From the NCBI GenBank assembly GCA_947525975.1, contig CANNVE010000002.1, positions 62,001 through 126,000 on the forward strand: a stretch of 64,000 nucleotides of DNA, given 5' to 3'. The notes beneath the pieces are model-generated. The model saw nothing but the letters and a program-made list of their open reading frames with translations, was not told the origin of the DNA and made no database searches. The stretch comes from an uncultured Muribaculaceae bacterium. GTDB lineage: Bacteria > Bacteroidota > Bacteroidia > Bacteroidales > Muribaculaceae. The position numbers were made by a program, and so were the translations under genes. Below, in pieces: positions 28,601 to 39,104 of the stretch (position 1 is its first letter; the number at the start of each line of letters is the position of its first letter).

Positions 28601-29378
28601 TCGGGTCAGAGGATTGCGGACTTATTATTTCGGCCATGTCATTGGCCAGGTGCATGCCTTCGGGCAGCATGAGCTCGGCGGCTCGGCCCATCTGATGGCT
28701 TATGTGGGTGAAATAGGTCACCTTCGGCTCTGCTTTCCTCACGATTTCGATTGCCTGCTCAAGATTGAGGTGCGATAGATGCTCCTGATGGCGCAAAGCG
28801 TTGATCACGAGCGTGTCGCAGCCTTTGATAAGTTCGATGGTGGAGTCAGGCATTGTCTTGCAGTCGGTGATGTAGGCCAGAGATCCGATGCGATATCCCA
28901 CTATAGGGAGTTTGTAGTGCATCACCGGCAGAGGCGTGATTTCGATGCCTTCGTGCTCAAATTTCCTGTCAGGGTCGATGATGCGCAGATCGAAAGTAGG
29001 CACTCCTGGGTATGGATCCTTGGCGAAGCAATATGGGAAGTTGTGGCGAAGCCCCCGGGCCACATCTTCGGTGCAATACACCGGGAATGGCCCGTCGGCG
29101 CAGTATGGGCGCAGGTCGTCGATGCCGCCGACATGGTCATAGTGTATGTGCGTCACCAGCAATGCCGACAGCGGCGGTGCCCCGGCGCGAAGTATCTGCT
29201 GCCTGAAATCAGGCCCGCAGTCGATCAGCAGGTTTTGGTCTCCGACCTTTGCTATGGCCGAGGCTCGCAAGCGCTTGTCGCGCGGATCGTGAGAGGTGCA
29301 CGTGTGGCATCGGCAGCCTATCTGAGGCACTCCGGTAGATGTGCCTGTGCCGAGAAATAGCAGCCTGATCTGTCCCAT
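28581..29378 (-). CDS. MBL-fold metallo-hydrolase
   Basis: MGQIRLLFLGTGTSTGVPQIGC, VTHIHYDHVGGID. Confidence 0.9.
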   Translation of the reverse strand: MGQIRLLFLGTGTSTGVPQIGCRCHTCTSHDPRDKRLRASAIAKVGDQNLLIDCGPDFRQQILRAGAPPLSALLVTHIHYDHVGGIDDLRPYCADGPFPVYCTEDVARGLRHNFPYCFAKDPYPGVPTFDLRIIDPDRKFEHEGIEITPLPVMHYKLPIVGYRIGSLAYITDCKTMPDSTIELIKGCDTLVINALRHQEHLSHLNLEQAIEIVRKAEPKVTYFTHISHQMGRAAELMLPEGMHLANDMAEIISPQSSDPNDTHSA

Positions 29379-29382
29379 AATC

Positions 29383-30345
29383 TTATCTGCGGAAATAATC
29401 GAGGTATCCTCCATCCTCGAAAAGCAGGAATATGCCGTCGCTGTATTGCCAATACTCCACCATGCCTCCCTGCGACGGGCGCTGTCCGATGGTGGTGGGC
29501 GCGCCGAGGGCCAGGCGGCATTCCTCGCGTGTCATGCCCTTGCGCACTCTTGAGTGCATGATGAGATTCCACACTTCGTTGGATATGTATGAGTATTTCT
29601 CCCTTGGGTTGTCAAACGAGAAGAGTGTGCAGAAATTGCGAGTCGAGGTGGGCTTGTTGCCGATTGTCATGAACATCGAGAAGAGGCGTTCGGAATCAGC
29701 AGGGCGGAACACCACGCTCAGCGGGTAAAACTCATTGCCCGGTCTGACATCGACCACCTCGATCGGCACGTGGCGCAGGCCGTTGACGGCCTGGGTGCCG
29801 TCGGGGGTGTACCACAGCGGGGTGTTGGCATAGTAGGTCTTTCCGGCGATTTGATTCCTCACGCTGTCGACCACCGACATTTCGATGGTGAATGGCACCT
29901 CGAGCTGGGCTTTTGACATCACGTCTTTCCATGGAGTGTTGTCGCGGTATATCAGGCGCTTGCCCAGCGGAGACACGAATTCGATCTCGGTGATTTCGTC
30001 GCCCGTGACGTTGACAAACGGGCGCATGTCGTGGTATGCTATTTCCTTGCCGGCGAGGTCTTCTGATGTGGCGTCAGACGATGGCATGAACATAATGCCG
30101 ATTTTTTTGTCCGACACATAAAATTTCTTTCCGGGCTGCCAGTCTTTGGGCGCTTCGGGCCTGACGTCAGATAGAAATGACTGTTCGGCCGTCTGCACGA
30201 TGTTTTCCTTCCTGACGTCGGAATATGAGATTTTCGGGGTGCTTTCCACGCCGGTGAAGCATCCCTGCATAGCTGCGGCGAAGCCTGCGCACATGATTGT
30301 GCGCAGGCTTCCGCGTATAGTAGAGATTGAGAGTTTCAGTTTCAT
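29383..30345 (-). CDS. Putative lipoprotein with BamE/SmpA-like C-terminus
   Basis: Signal sequence to Cys (MQGC); GMTREECRLALGAPTTI. Confidence 0.6.
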   Translation of the reverse strand: MKLKLSISTIRGSLRTIMCAGFAAAMQGCFTGVESTPKISYSDVRKENIVQTAEQSFLSDVRPEAPKDWQPGKKFYVSDKKIGIMFMPSSDATSEDLAGKEIAYHDMRPFVNVTGDEITEIEFVSPLGKRLIYRDNTPWKDVMSKAQLEVPFTIEMSVVDSVRNQIAGKTYYANTPLWYTPDGTQAVNGLRHVPIEVVDVRPGNEFYPLSVVFRPADSERLFSMFMTIGNKPTSTRNFCTLFSFDNPREKYSYISNEVWNLIMHSRVRKGMTREECRLALGAPTTIGQRPSQGGMVEYWQYSDGIFLLFEDGGYLDYFRR

Positions 30346-32003
30346 GCCAGCAGCAGTATCAGGGTCTGGGCCGCCACCACGCGCAGGAACATCGTCAGCG
30401 GGTAGACCGTAGAGTAGCTCACGGCGGGAGCGTCATTGGCTGTGCTGTTGTTGGCGAAAGCCAGGGCTGGCGGGTCAGTGTAGCTGCCCGAGAAAAGGCC
30501 CATGATGGTGAGATAGTTGATCTTGTACTTTCCGCGCGCTATGCAACCCACGATCACGAGGGGCACGAAGGTGATGACAAAGCCCCATATCACCCACCAC
30601 ATGCCTGTGGTGTTGAAGACCGCGTCGGCAAATCCGTGGCCTGCCGATATGCCCACCGATGCGAGGAAGAGGCAGATGCCGAGCTCACGCAGCATCATCG
30701 ATGCCGAGCTCGAGGTGTAGGTGACAAGCTTGAACTTGTATCCGAATCGGCTCAGGAGGATGGCCACCACGAGCGGGCCGCCGGCGAGGCCGAGCTTCAT
30801 GCCGAAGCCTACGTTGATCGATCCGAGCACTATGCCGAGCACTATGCCCACGAATATGGTGATCAGGTTGGGCTGGTGCAGGCGCTTCATTGAGTCGCCG
30901 AGGAGATTCGATAGGCGGTCGATATCCTGCAGATCGCCTACCACGGTGATGCGGTCGCCTATCTGCAGGCGCAGGTTGGGGGCGGCCAGCAGGTCAACGC
31001 CGGCGCGGTTCACGCGTGTGCAGTTCACGCGGTATCCGTTGTGCAGGCGCAGCGATCCCAGCTTCACACCGTTGTATTCGCTTTTGGTCACGAGGATGCG
31101 GCGCGAATAGACGGGGGTGGGGGCTTCGTCCCAGTTGACATCTGTCTTGGGGCCGAGTACGGTCAGGAATTTGTCTGCGTCGTGGGTCGAAGCCACGATC
31201 AGCAGCTTGTCGCCTATGTGGATTTCTGTCGTGCTCATGGGGATCACGATGGAGCCGTCGGCCACCATCATCCTCGACACCACAAAGTTGCAGGGAATCA
31301 CATCGTGAAGCTGGCGCAGGGTGCGTCCCTCCACGAGCTTGTTGGTGACCTGCAGGGATATGAGGAAAGGCTTGAGGTGCGATTCCTCCTGCTCGCGCTC
31401 TATGTCAGAGATCTCGTCATTGACCTTGATCTTGAACACTGCCTTGATCACAAACATGGCGGCGATGATGCCGACTACGCCGAGAGGGTAGGCTGCGGCG
31501 TATCCCTGGGCCATCTGGTTGGCCTGCTGGGCGCCGTCGGCCATGGTCGATATGGTCTGCTGCGCGGCGGCGAGGCCGGGAGTGTTGGTGACGGCTCCGC
31601 TCATGACGCCCACCAGAGGGCTGATGTCGTTGATGTTGCCGAAATAGTAGATCAGGGTCACAATCACTACGTTGAGAGCCACCATCAGCACAGCGAGGCC
31701 GTTGAGCCTCATGCCCCCCTGCTTGAACGATGAGAAGAAGCCGGGGCCAACCTGAAGGCCAATGGCGAAGATGAAGAGAATGAGGCCGAATTCTCTCACA
31801 AACTTGAGTATCGACTCATCGACAACGTAGCCGAAATGGCCGAGCAGGATGCCCATGAACAACACGAATGTGACGCCGAGCGACACCCCGAGCACCTTCA
31901 TCTTTCCAAGAAAAATGCCGGAGGCGATCACTGCCGAGTATAGCACCAGAGTGCTGGCTATCGACGTGCTGCCGGGACAAAACAAATCTTTAATCCAATC
32001 CAT
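30342..32003 (-). CDS. AspT/YidE/YbjL-type transporter with TrkA-C domains
   Basis: Two hydrophobic duplicated halves (GVMSGAVTNTPGLAA, LFSGSYTDPPALAFANN) flanking TrkA-C repeats. Confidence 0.88.
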   Translation of the reverse strand: MDWIKDLFCPGSTSIASTLVLYSAVIASGIFLGKMKVLGVSLGVTFVLFMGILLGHFGYVVDESILKFVREFGLILFIFAIGLQVGPGFFSSFKQGGMRLNGLAVLMVALNVVIVTLIYYFGNINDISPLVGVMSGAVTNTPGLAAAQQTISTMADGAQQANQMAQGYAAAYPLGVVGIIAAMFVIKAVFKIKVNDEISDIEREQEESHLKPFLISLQVTNKLVEGRTLRQLHDVIPCNFVVSRMMVADGSIVIPMSTTEIHIGDKLLIVASTHDADKFLTVLGPKTDVNWDEAPTPVYSRRILVTKSEYNGVKLGSLRLHNGYRVNCTRVNRAGVDLLAAPNLRLQIGDRITVVGDLQDIDRLSNLLGDSMKRLHQPNLITIFVGIVLGIVLGSINVGFGMKLGLAGGPLVVAILLSRFGYKFKLVTYTSSSASMMLRELGICLFLASVGISAGHGFADAVFNTTGMWWVIWGFVITFVPLVIVGCIARGKYKINYLTIMGLFSGSYTDPPALAFANNSTANDAPAVSYSTVYPLTMFLRVVAAQTLILLLA

Positions 32004-32259
32004 TTTACCAATTGAATGTACACTAATTGAAATTTAGCGCAAAGGTAGCGATTTTTTTTATAGGCATCATCATTTTATCCCCACAAAAATTCTCTTATCA
32101 ATAATGTTCGCGGGCTTGGGGCGAAAGGGCCTATACCTAAATTTGGGTATTTCGGTTTTGGGCGAGGATGCCTACTTTTGCAAACGCATTTCTTAGCCCG
32201 CCTGCACATGTGGCGCGCCACTCCGCCGGCGCGGGATTATTTTTTATGTTTGGATAAAT

Positions 32260-33057
32260 ATGGACAACAACGTTTCGAGGCTCTCCGGCGAGCCGGTGAT
32301 CCATGTAAAGGATCTGTCGATGAGATACGACGGAGGCAGGCAGATATATGATGGTCTGTCGTTTGACGTGCCCCAAGGACGCATTCTCGGCCTCCTCGGC
32401 AAAAACGGCACAGGCAAGACCACCACCATCAACATACTGATGGGATATCTGCGTCCCCGGGGCGGCGAATGCCGCATTTTCGGCGAAGACATACGCCGTT
32501 TGTCTCCGGCCACGCGCAGTCGCATCGCGCTCCTGATCGAAGGCCATGTGCAGTACTCATTTATGACCATCAGCCAGATCGAAAGGTTCTATTCACGCTT
32601 CTATCCCAAATGGAACAGGGCCGCATACTACGAGCTCATGTCTAAGCTTAAAGTGTCGCCTGACCAAAAGATCTCTACCATGTCATGCGGTCAGCGGTCG
32701 CAGGTTGCGCTGGGATTGATATTGGCCCAGAACGCCGATCTGCTCGTGCTCGACGATTTCTCGCTCGGTCTCGATCCGGGCTATCGCAGGCTCTTTGTAG
32801 ATTATCTGCACCAGTATGCCAAGGCTGAGAATAAGACTGTGTTCATGACATCGCACATAATCCAGGATCTTGAGAGGCTTATCGACGACTGCATAATACT
32901 CGATTACGGTAAGATTCTCGTCCACAAGCCTGTGTCAGAGATCATGAGCGAATTCCGGAAAAGCGCGCCCGAGAATCCGGATCCGTACATACGAGAGCGT
33001 GAGCCGTCGCTTCTCACGCTTGAGGACGCATTCATTAGTCTTACCGGAAAATACTGA
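32260..33057 (+). CDS. ABC transporter ATP-binding protein
   Basis: GLLGKNGTGKTTTINILMG, Q-loop region, LLVLDDFSLGLD; degenerate signature MSCGQRSQ. Confidence 0.93.
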   Translation: MDNNVSRLSGEPVIHVKDLSMRYDGGRQIYDGLSFDVPQGRILGLLGKNGTGKTTTINILMGYLRPRGGECRIFGEDIRRLSPATRSRIALLIEGHVQYSFMTISQIERFYSRFYPKWNRAAYYELMSKLKVSPDQKISTMSCGQRSQVALGLILAQNADLLVLDDFSLGLDPGYRRLFVDYLHQYAKAENKTVFMTSHIIQDLERLIDDCIILDYGKILVHKPVSEIMSEFRKSAPENPDPYIREREPSLLTLEDAFISLTGKY

Positions 33058-33063
33058 ATCTAA

Positions 33064-33732
33064 ATGGAGAAAGCAATAATTGTAAAGGAATGGCTCAAGA
33101 CGAGGCTTGCCGCTGCCGCGTCTATGGTGCTGTGCCTGGCCATGGCCGCATACGCCATCTTGAAGATCAACCGGCTTGTGGCCCTGAAAGGAGCAGATCA
33201 TCTATGGATGATAATGCTGCTGAAAGACAATACGTTTATCGACGCCATACAATACACCACCGTCATATCTGCCATCATCGTTGGAATAGCGCAGATGGCT
33301 CCGGAGATGACGCAGAAAAGGCTGAAGCTGACCCTGCATCTGCCTTATCCGCAGATGCGCATGGTGGGCCTAATGCTTTCGGTGGGGCTCGCCGAGCTGA
33401 TTGCCATCTTCGCGCTTCAGTGCGCCTCGATAGCCGTTTTCTACTCAACCTTGATTCCGGCATCGCTGGTGTGGCGCGTAGTGCTTACCTCGCTGCCATG
33501 GTATCTGGCCGGCCTGATCGCATATCTCTTTACGTCGGCTGTGTGCCTCGAGGGCACATGGATGCGCCGTGTGGTGCTCGCTCTGCTTGGCGTCTGCGCT
33601 GTGATGATATGCTATCTGCAGCCTGCGCCCGAGGCCTACAACGGCATGTTGTGGATGATTGTCGCATTCGTTTTCTTGCTCGCCCTGCTTCCGCTGGGCT
33701 CAGTGCTGCGCTTTAAGGAGGGGCGCCAATGA
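33064..33732 (+). CDS. ABC transporter permease-like membrane protein
   Basis: 222 aa, about six hydrophobic segments, operon position. Confidence 0.7.
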   Translation: MEKAIIVKEWLKTRLAAAASMVLCLAMAAYAILKINRLVALKGADHLWMIMLLKDNTFIDAIQYTTVISAIIVGIAQMAPEMTQKRLKLTLHLPYPQMRMVGLMLSVGLAELIAIFALQCASIAVFYSTLIPASLVWRVVLTSLPWYLAGLIAYLFTSAVCLEGTWMRRVVLALLGVCAVMICYLQPAPEAYNGMLWMIVAFVFLLALLPLGSVLRFKEGRQ

Positions 33733-34940
33733 TCATGAAAAAGAGTTACAGGATATTTATTTACGCGTTTGGCGTGTGTGCTTTGGCCTGGTTTTTGCCA
33801 TGGCTCTATTCTTTAGCCTTCCCTTCAGCCGCATCCGATCCCTTTGTGGCGTATTCGCCGGTGGCTGACGCATTCGTTATTTCAGAAAACGGCGAAGTTC
33901 CGAGCATACGCATCGCCGGCTCAGACAGAGTCTACTCAAAGGAAGAGCGCGACAGCCTGCTGCCGCAGATATATTTCACTCAGTTGGCGGCCCGGGAGAA
34001 ATTGCCCGACTCAATCGCCGGTAAAGAAGTGAGCCTACCCATATTCAAGCATTCGCAGTGGGTGTTTTCATCCCTGCCTATGGATATCAACAAGGTGCAG
34101 CCGCAATGGCATCTGATGATGGAGTCTATGCCCAAGCGTTACGAACTCGAGGATCCGGATGAGGCCTTCTCGCTTTCGGACGGCGAGGTGCGTTTTGTGG
34201 AGATGGCCGGCAACCGCGTCGATGAAAAGCGGAGCCAGCGCTTCTCGAAGGCTTTCAGCGAAAAGGGATTCGCGTATCCGCCACGTCACTTCAGCGCCAA
34301 CATCACTGCCCGCAAGCCTTATGACGAAGGTTATCTTATTGTCGATGACGCAGGCGCGCTGTTTCATGTGAAGATGCGCGCAGGCACGCCTTATGTGGCC
34401 AAGATTGACATGCCCGAGGCAAAGTGCGCTTTTATCCTGGAGAATGTCGACAGGCGTCTTCTGGGCCTTGTGTTTGACAAAGACAATAACCTATACGCGC
34501 TTGAGCGTGACGGATACCGCGCAGTGCCTTTGGGCATTGCCATCGACCCCGGCAAGCAGCGCATGGCCGTGATGGCAAATATATTCAACATCGTTGTGCG
34601 CAGCCGCGACAATGACGGCGCAGATTGGTGGGCGGTTGATGCCGACACCTACAGCCCGCTGGGGCATTACAGATACGATTATCCCGAATCAGCTGCCTCG
34701 AGAGCGGCTGAATGGATTTTCCCTTTCCGCCTCACTTTCACTGACGTTGACGACAGCTACGCGTGTCCGCGCATCACCAATGTCTCATTCAAGGCCTTGG
34801 CTCTTGGCTCAATCCTTGCCGCCATCATGCTTGTGTGGGGAGTGCGCCGCAGGCGCGATGCTTCTCAATGCGCGGCCATTGCAGTCTGCACTCTGGTTTT
34901 CGGAATCTATTTTTTCATCATAAAACTTTTGAAAGTATGA
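33729..34940 (+). CDS. DUF4857-like membrane protein
   Basis: TM helices at both termini, overlaps permease gene; family inferred from context. Confidence 0.6.
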   Translation: MIMKKSYRIFIYAFGVCALAWFLPWLYSLAFPSAASDPFVAYSPVADAFVISENGEVPSIRIAGSDRVYSKEERDSLLPQIYFTQLAAREKLPDSIAGKEVSLPIFKHSQWVFSSLPMDINKVQPQWHLMMESMPKRYELEDPDEAFSLSDGEVRFVEMAGNRVDEKRSQRFSKAFSEKGFAYPPRHFSANITARKPYDEGYLIVDDAGALFHVKMRAGTPYVAKIDMPEAKCAFILENVDRRLLGLVFDKDNNLYALERDGYRAVPLGIAIDPGKQRMAVMANIFNIVVRSRDNDGADWWAVDADTYSPLGHYRYDYPESAASRAAEWIFPFRLTFTDVDDSYACPRITNVSFKALALGSILAAIMLVWGVRRRRDASQCAAIAVCTLVFGIYFFIIKLLKV

Positions 34941-35503
34941 AACTTACTTCAATCTTCTATCCCATTTTAGCCGTATTCGCCCTCGCTGTGGCATCATGCG
35001 GCGGTGGCAAGGCTACGTACGAAGTGGCTGACGAGCCTGCAGTGTTCACTGTCGACGCCGTTGTGGCCTCTGCCCCTGAGTTGGTTGACTCTGTGATCGA
35101 CATCGAGGGCGTATGCTCGCACACCTGCAAGCACGGCGCCACAAAAATGTTCCTTATCGGGGACTCTGCCACCTTGCGCGTCGAGGCTGGCGAGCTTGGG
35201 GCATTCGATACGAAAGTGATCAACAATCTGGTCAATGTCAAGGGAAAAGTATGCGAGGATCGCATCGACGAGGCATATCTCTCGCGCCTCGAGGAGCAGA
35301 TAAAGGCCAATGCGGCCCAGCAGCATGGCGAGACCGAGGCCGGTTGCAGCCACGACAATGCAGCCAACAAAGTAAAGGCCTCGACACCGATGGCTCAGAT
35401 AGAGGAGATGCGCTCGCAGATAGCTGACCGCACGGCCAAGGAGGGCAAGCCCTATCTTTCACGCTATTATGTGTTGGCGCAGGCCTATGAAATAGCCGAG
35501 TGA
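34937..35503 (+). CDS. Lipoprotein of unknown function
   Basis: MKLTSIFYPILAVFALAVASCGGG lipobox; CSHTCKHG motif. Confidence 0.7.
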   Translation: MKLTSIFYPILAVFALAVASCGGGKATYEVADEPAVFTVDAVVASAPELVDSVIDIEGVCSHTCKHGATKMFLIGDSATLRVEAGELGAFDTKVINNLVNVKGKVCEDRIDEAYLSRLEEQIKANAAQQHGETEAGCSHDNAANKVKASTPMAQIEEMRSQIADRTAKEGKPYLSRYYVLAQAYEIAE

Positions 35504-35506
35504 CGC

Positions 35507-36112
35507 ATGGATGCTAACAATTCGGTCGGCGTCAGCGAGCATAAGCGTCGCAAGCGGGGACTGAGGTGGGCATGCACGGCTCTGCACCGCGATCTCGGAT
35601 ATTTCTTCGCGGGGATTGTGCTGATTTATGCCATTTCCGGCATAGCCATGAACCATCGAAACAGCTTCAATCCTAATTATTCGGTCGAGAATGTCACCTT
35701 CGCCCTTCCCCCTGACGTGGCCGATGCATACGACGAAGTCGATGCCGCCGACATAGATGCCATATTCTCGGCTGCCGCGTGCCCGCGCAATCAATACACC
35801 AAGCATTTCCGTGATGCGGGAGGCCGGCTTAAGATTCTGATCAAGGGCGGCTCGTCGATCACCGTAGATTTGCTTGCGCGTGAAGCTTCGTATGAGAAGA
35901 TCACGCCCCGCGCGGTGCTGGGTCCCATGGTCAGGCTCCACTATAATCCCGGTCGTTGGTGGGGTGTCTTTTCCGACATTTTCGCTGTCTCCCTTATCCT
36001 CATCACCATCACCGGCCTGTTCATACTGAAAGGGAAAAACGGCATCAGACGCCGTGGAGCGATCCTTGTGATCGCCGGCCTTTTGGCTCCCATCTTATTC
36101 ATCTGCTTGTGA
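35507..36112 (+). CDS. PepSY-associated TM protein
   Basis: LHRDLGYFFAGIVLIYAISGIAMNHR typical N-terminus. Confidence 0.78.
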   Translation: MDANNSVGVSEHKRRKRGLRWACTALHRDLGYFFAGIVLIYAISGIAMNHRNSFNPNYSVENVTFALPPDVADAYDEVDAADIDAIFSAAACPRNQYTKHFRDAGGRLKILIKGGSSITVDLLAREASYEKITPRAVLGPMVRLHYNPGRWWGVFSDIFAVSLILITITGLFILKGKNGIRRRGAILVIAGLLAPILFICL

Positions 36113-36125
36113 TTTAAATTCAATT

Positions 36126-36164
36126 GCGGGCGCTGACCGATGCTTTTCATCGATCAGCGCCCGC
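36126..36164 (+). terminator. Intrinsic terminator of the ABC/PepSY operon
   Basis: gcgggcgctgaccgatg-ctttt-catcgatcagcgcccgc then tttatt. Confidence 0.85.
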
Positions 36165-36343
36165 TTTATTGTATGCCTGCGCGCATGCGTCGGCAAACAA
36201 TTCCTCTATTTTGGTAATTATATCATAGGTATTGGTATAGACTGTTTGACAGGAATGCCTTAAATTTGCACATCCCAAACAATCGCTGTGCCTTAAGCCG
36301 GACTTTTCTTTAGTCGCACCGCAATAATGGCAAATAATAATTA

Positions 36344-38119
36344 TTGACTGATATGGAATTGACAGACATCCACTCGCCAAAAGACATCAAGGGACTGGCG
36401 ATCCCTGAATTGGCTGATCTGGCCGAAAAGCTTAGAGGCGCGTTGCTGCGCAAGCTCAGCGCGCATGGAGGCCACATAGGCCCTAACCTCGGCATGGTCG
36501 AGGCTACAGTGGCCCTGCACTATGTGTTTGATGCGCCTGAAGACAAGATTGTCTTTGACGTATCGCATCAGAGCTATGTGCACAAGATGCTCACCGGTCG
36601 CATCGAGGCATTTATCGATCCCGCGCATTACGATGACGTCACCGGGTATACGTGCCCTGCCGAAAGCCCCTACGATTTATTTGAAATCGGGCACACATCC
36701 ACATCTGTGAGCCTCGCCGGCGGCCTTGCCAAGGCCCGCGATCTGAAGGGCGGAAACGAAAACGTGATTGCGGTGATAGGCGATGGATCCCTCAGCGGCG
36801 GCGAGGCCTTCGAGGGCCTCGATTATGCGGCTGAGCTCGGCTCTAACTTCATAGTGGTGGTCAATGACAACGATATGTCGATAGCGGAGAATCACGGCGG
36901 CCTCTATGATGACCTCCGACGCCTGCGCGAGACTGACGGCAAGTCTGAGACCAACTATTTCAAATCTCTCGGGTTTGAATATCGCTATGTGCCTTACGGC
37001 AACGATGTGAAGTCGCTTGTCGACGCCTTTGAGACTGTAAAAGGCATTGATCATCCCGTGGTGGTGCACATAGCCACCCAGAAGGGCAAGGGATTCGCGC
37101 CGGCCGAGGCGCATCGCGAGCAATATCACTTCGGAGCGCCATTTGACATCTCCACCGGCAATCCTCTCAATATCGACGAGACTCCCGACTACGCTGACAT
37201 CACGGCTGAGCGCCTGCTCGAGATGGCGCGCAACGACAAGGATGTGGCTGTGATCACAGCAGGCACCCCCGGCGTGATAGGCTTCACTCCCGACCGCAGG
37301 AAGGCCATGGGGGCGCAGTTCATCGACGTGGGCATTGCCGAGCAGCAGGCAGTGGCCCTTGCCTCCGGCCTCGCAAAAGGCGGAGCCAAGCCTTTCTTCG
37401 GCGTGGTGAGCTCATTCATCCAGCGCGCGTACGACCAACTGTCGCAGGATGTTGCCATCAACAACACCCCCATAGTGGTAGGCGTTTTCTACGGCTCGAT
37501 GTTCGGCATGAACGATGTGACTCATCTCGGATGGTTTGACATAGCCCTGATAAGCAATATCCCGGGCTGGGTATACCTCGCCCCCACCTGCAAGGAGGAA
37601 TACCTCGCTATGCTCGATTGGGCCATGGCGCAGACATCTCACCCTGTGGCGATAAGGCTGCCGATGAAGGTGGTGGTCACAGGCCGCAACTATGCATCAG
37701 ACTATTCCGCTCTTGACAAATACAGCGTGGAGCGCCGCGGAAAGGATGTGGCCATCATAGCAGCCGGATCTATGTATCAGACCGGTGAGGCCGCCGCCGA
37801 TGCTCTCGCGGCTAACGGCATTGACGCCACCCTGATAAATCCCTGCTATCTGAGCGGCCTCGACGAGGCGCTGCTCACTGAGCTGGAGGCTGACCATAGG
37901 CTTGTGGTCACCATCGAAGACGGAGTGCTCGACGGCGGTTTTGGCGAGAAGATCGCGAGATTCTATGGTACAAGCGGCATGGCAGTGAAATGCTACGGCC
38001 TTAAGAAGGAATTCGCTGACCGCTACAGCTACGCCGAGCTTGCCCAGGCATGCCGTCTCACCCCGGCTCAGATATCATCTGATGTGATTGACATCCTCGG
38101 TCGCAAAACTAAAGCATGA
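36344..38119 (+). CDS. 1-deoxy-D-xylulose-5-phosphate synthase-like transketolase
   Basis: HIGPNLGMVEATVALHYVFD, VIGDGSLSGGEAFEGLDYA, FIDVGIAEQQAVALASGLA. Confidence 0.88.
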   Translation: MTDMELTDIHSPKDIKGLAIPELADLAEKLRGALLRKLSAHGGHIGPNLGMVEATVALHYVFDAPEDKIVFDVSHQSYVHKMLTGRIEAFIDPAHYDDVTGYTCPAESPYDLFEIGHTSTSVSLAGGLAKARDLKGGNENVIAVIGDGSLSGGEAFEGLDYAAELGSNFIVVVNDNDMSIAENHGGLYDDLRRLRETDGKSETNYFKSLGFEYRYVPYGNDVKSLVDAFETVKGIDHPVVVHIATQKGKGFAPAEAHREQYHFGAPFDISTGNPLNIDETPDYADITAERLLEMARNDKDVAVITAGTPGVIGFTPDRRKAMGAQFIDVGIAEQQAVALASGLAKGGAKPFFGVVSSFIQRAYDQLSQDVAINNTPIVVGVFYGSMFGMNDVTHLGWFDIALISNIPGWVYLAPTCKEEYLAMLDWAMAQTSHPVAIRLPMKVVVTGRNYASDYSALDKYSVERRGKDVAIIAAGSMYQTGEAAADALAANGIDATLINPCYLSGLDEALLTELEADHRLVVTIEDGVLDGGFGEKIARFYGTSGMAVKCYGLKKEFADRYSYAELAQACRLTPAQISSDVIDILGRKTKA

Positions 38120-38125
38120 TAGTCT

Positions 38126-39004
38126 ATGCCAATATTTGGTTTTAACAGAAATCTGATCATTTTATTGGCTGCATTTTGTGGCCACACCGCACTCTACTCT
38201 ATGACAAATCAACCAGATAACCCCACAAGGCTCACATCCGGCCCGTCGCAGATCAAGCAGACGGCCGGAAGGGCCGTGCTTGGCGAATTCGCGCCTAAAT
38301 TCGCCGAACTAAACGATGATGTGCTGTTCGGAGAGGTATGGAGCCGCACTGACAAGCTTTCGCTCCGCGACCGCAGTCTGATCACGATAACATCTCTCAT
38401 CAGCCAGGGCATCACTGACTCTTCTCTCGAGGCTCACCTACAAAACGCCAGGAAAAACGGCATAACACGTTCTGAAATATCTGAAATAATCACTCAGGTG
38501 GCTTTTTATGCCGGCTGGCCCAAGGCTTGGGCGGCTTTCCGCCTCGCCACTGAAATCTGGAAGGACGATACAGCCGCATCTGACGCGAAGGAGAAGTTTC
38601 AGCAGCAGATTATCTTTCCTATCGGCGAGCCCAACACCGCATACGCCCGATATTTCATCGGCAACAGCTATCTCGCCCCCATATCGTCAGAGCAGGTAAA
38701 GATTGCCAATGTGACATTCGAGCCTGCATGCCGCAACAATTGGCACATACATCACGCCACCAAAGGTGGAGGCCAGATGCTCATAGGCGTGGCCGGACGC
38801 GGATGGTACCAGGAAGAAGGCAAGCCAGCCCAAGAGATACTCCCCGGCACGGTGATCCATATTCCGGCCAATGTGAAGCACTGGCATGGAGCCGCCGAAG
38901 ACAGTTGGTTCTCTCATCTGGCGTTTGAGATCGATGGCGAAAACGCCTCGACCGAATGGCTCGAGCCGGTCAATGACGATGACTATTCGCATATCGGCGA
39001 TTGA
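38126..39004 (+). CDS. Carboxymuconolactone decarboxylase-like domain fused to cupin
   Basis: LRDRSLITITSLISQG...HLQNARKNGITRSEISEIITQVAFYAGWP followed by cupin NNWHIHHA...GTVIHIPANVKHWHGA. Confidence 0.88.
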   Translation: MPIFGFNRNLIILLAAFCGHTALYSMTNQPDNPTRLTSGPSQIKQTAGRAVLGEFAPKFAELNDDVLFGEVWSRTDKLSLRDRSLITITSLISQGITDSSLEAHLQNARKNGITRSEISEIITQVAFYAGWPKAWAAFRLATEIWKDDTAASDAKEKFQQQIIFPIGEPNTAYARYFIGNSYLAPISSEQVKIANVTFEPACRNNWHIHHATKGGGQMLIGVAGRGWYQEEGKPAQEILPGTVIHIPANVKHWHGAAEDSWFSHLAFEIDGENASTEWLEPVNDDDYSHIGD

Positions 39005-39022
39005 CGCCTCGGCATACGAAAG

Positions 39023-39055
39023 CAGGATGCTCCCATATCACATGGGGGCATCCTG
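39023..39055 (+). terminator. Intrinsic terminator-like hairpin
   Basis: caggatgctccc ... gggggcatcctg. Confidence 0.65.
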
Positions 39056-39104
39056 TCATAATTTCTGGCCCTCTGAGGGGCCGAAAGAAGCAAGTTATAT
39101 TGTT

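Noticed and set aside
36147-36380. Cysteine-rich reverse ORF before the DXS-like gene
   Set aside because: Covers a terminator and likely promoter region; no clear zinc-finger spacing or homology signal
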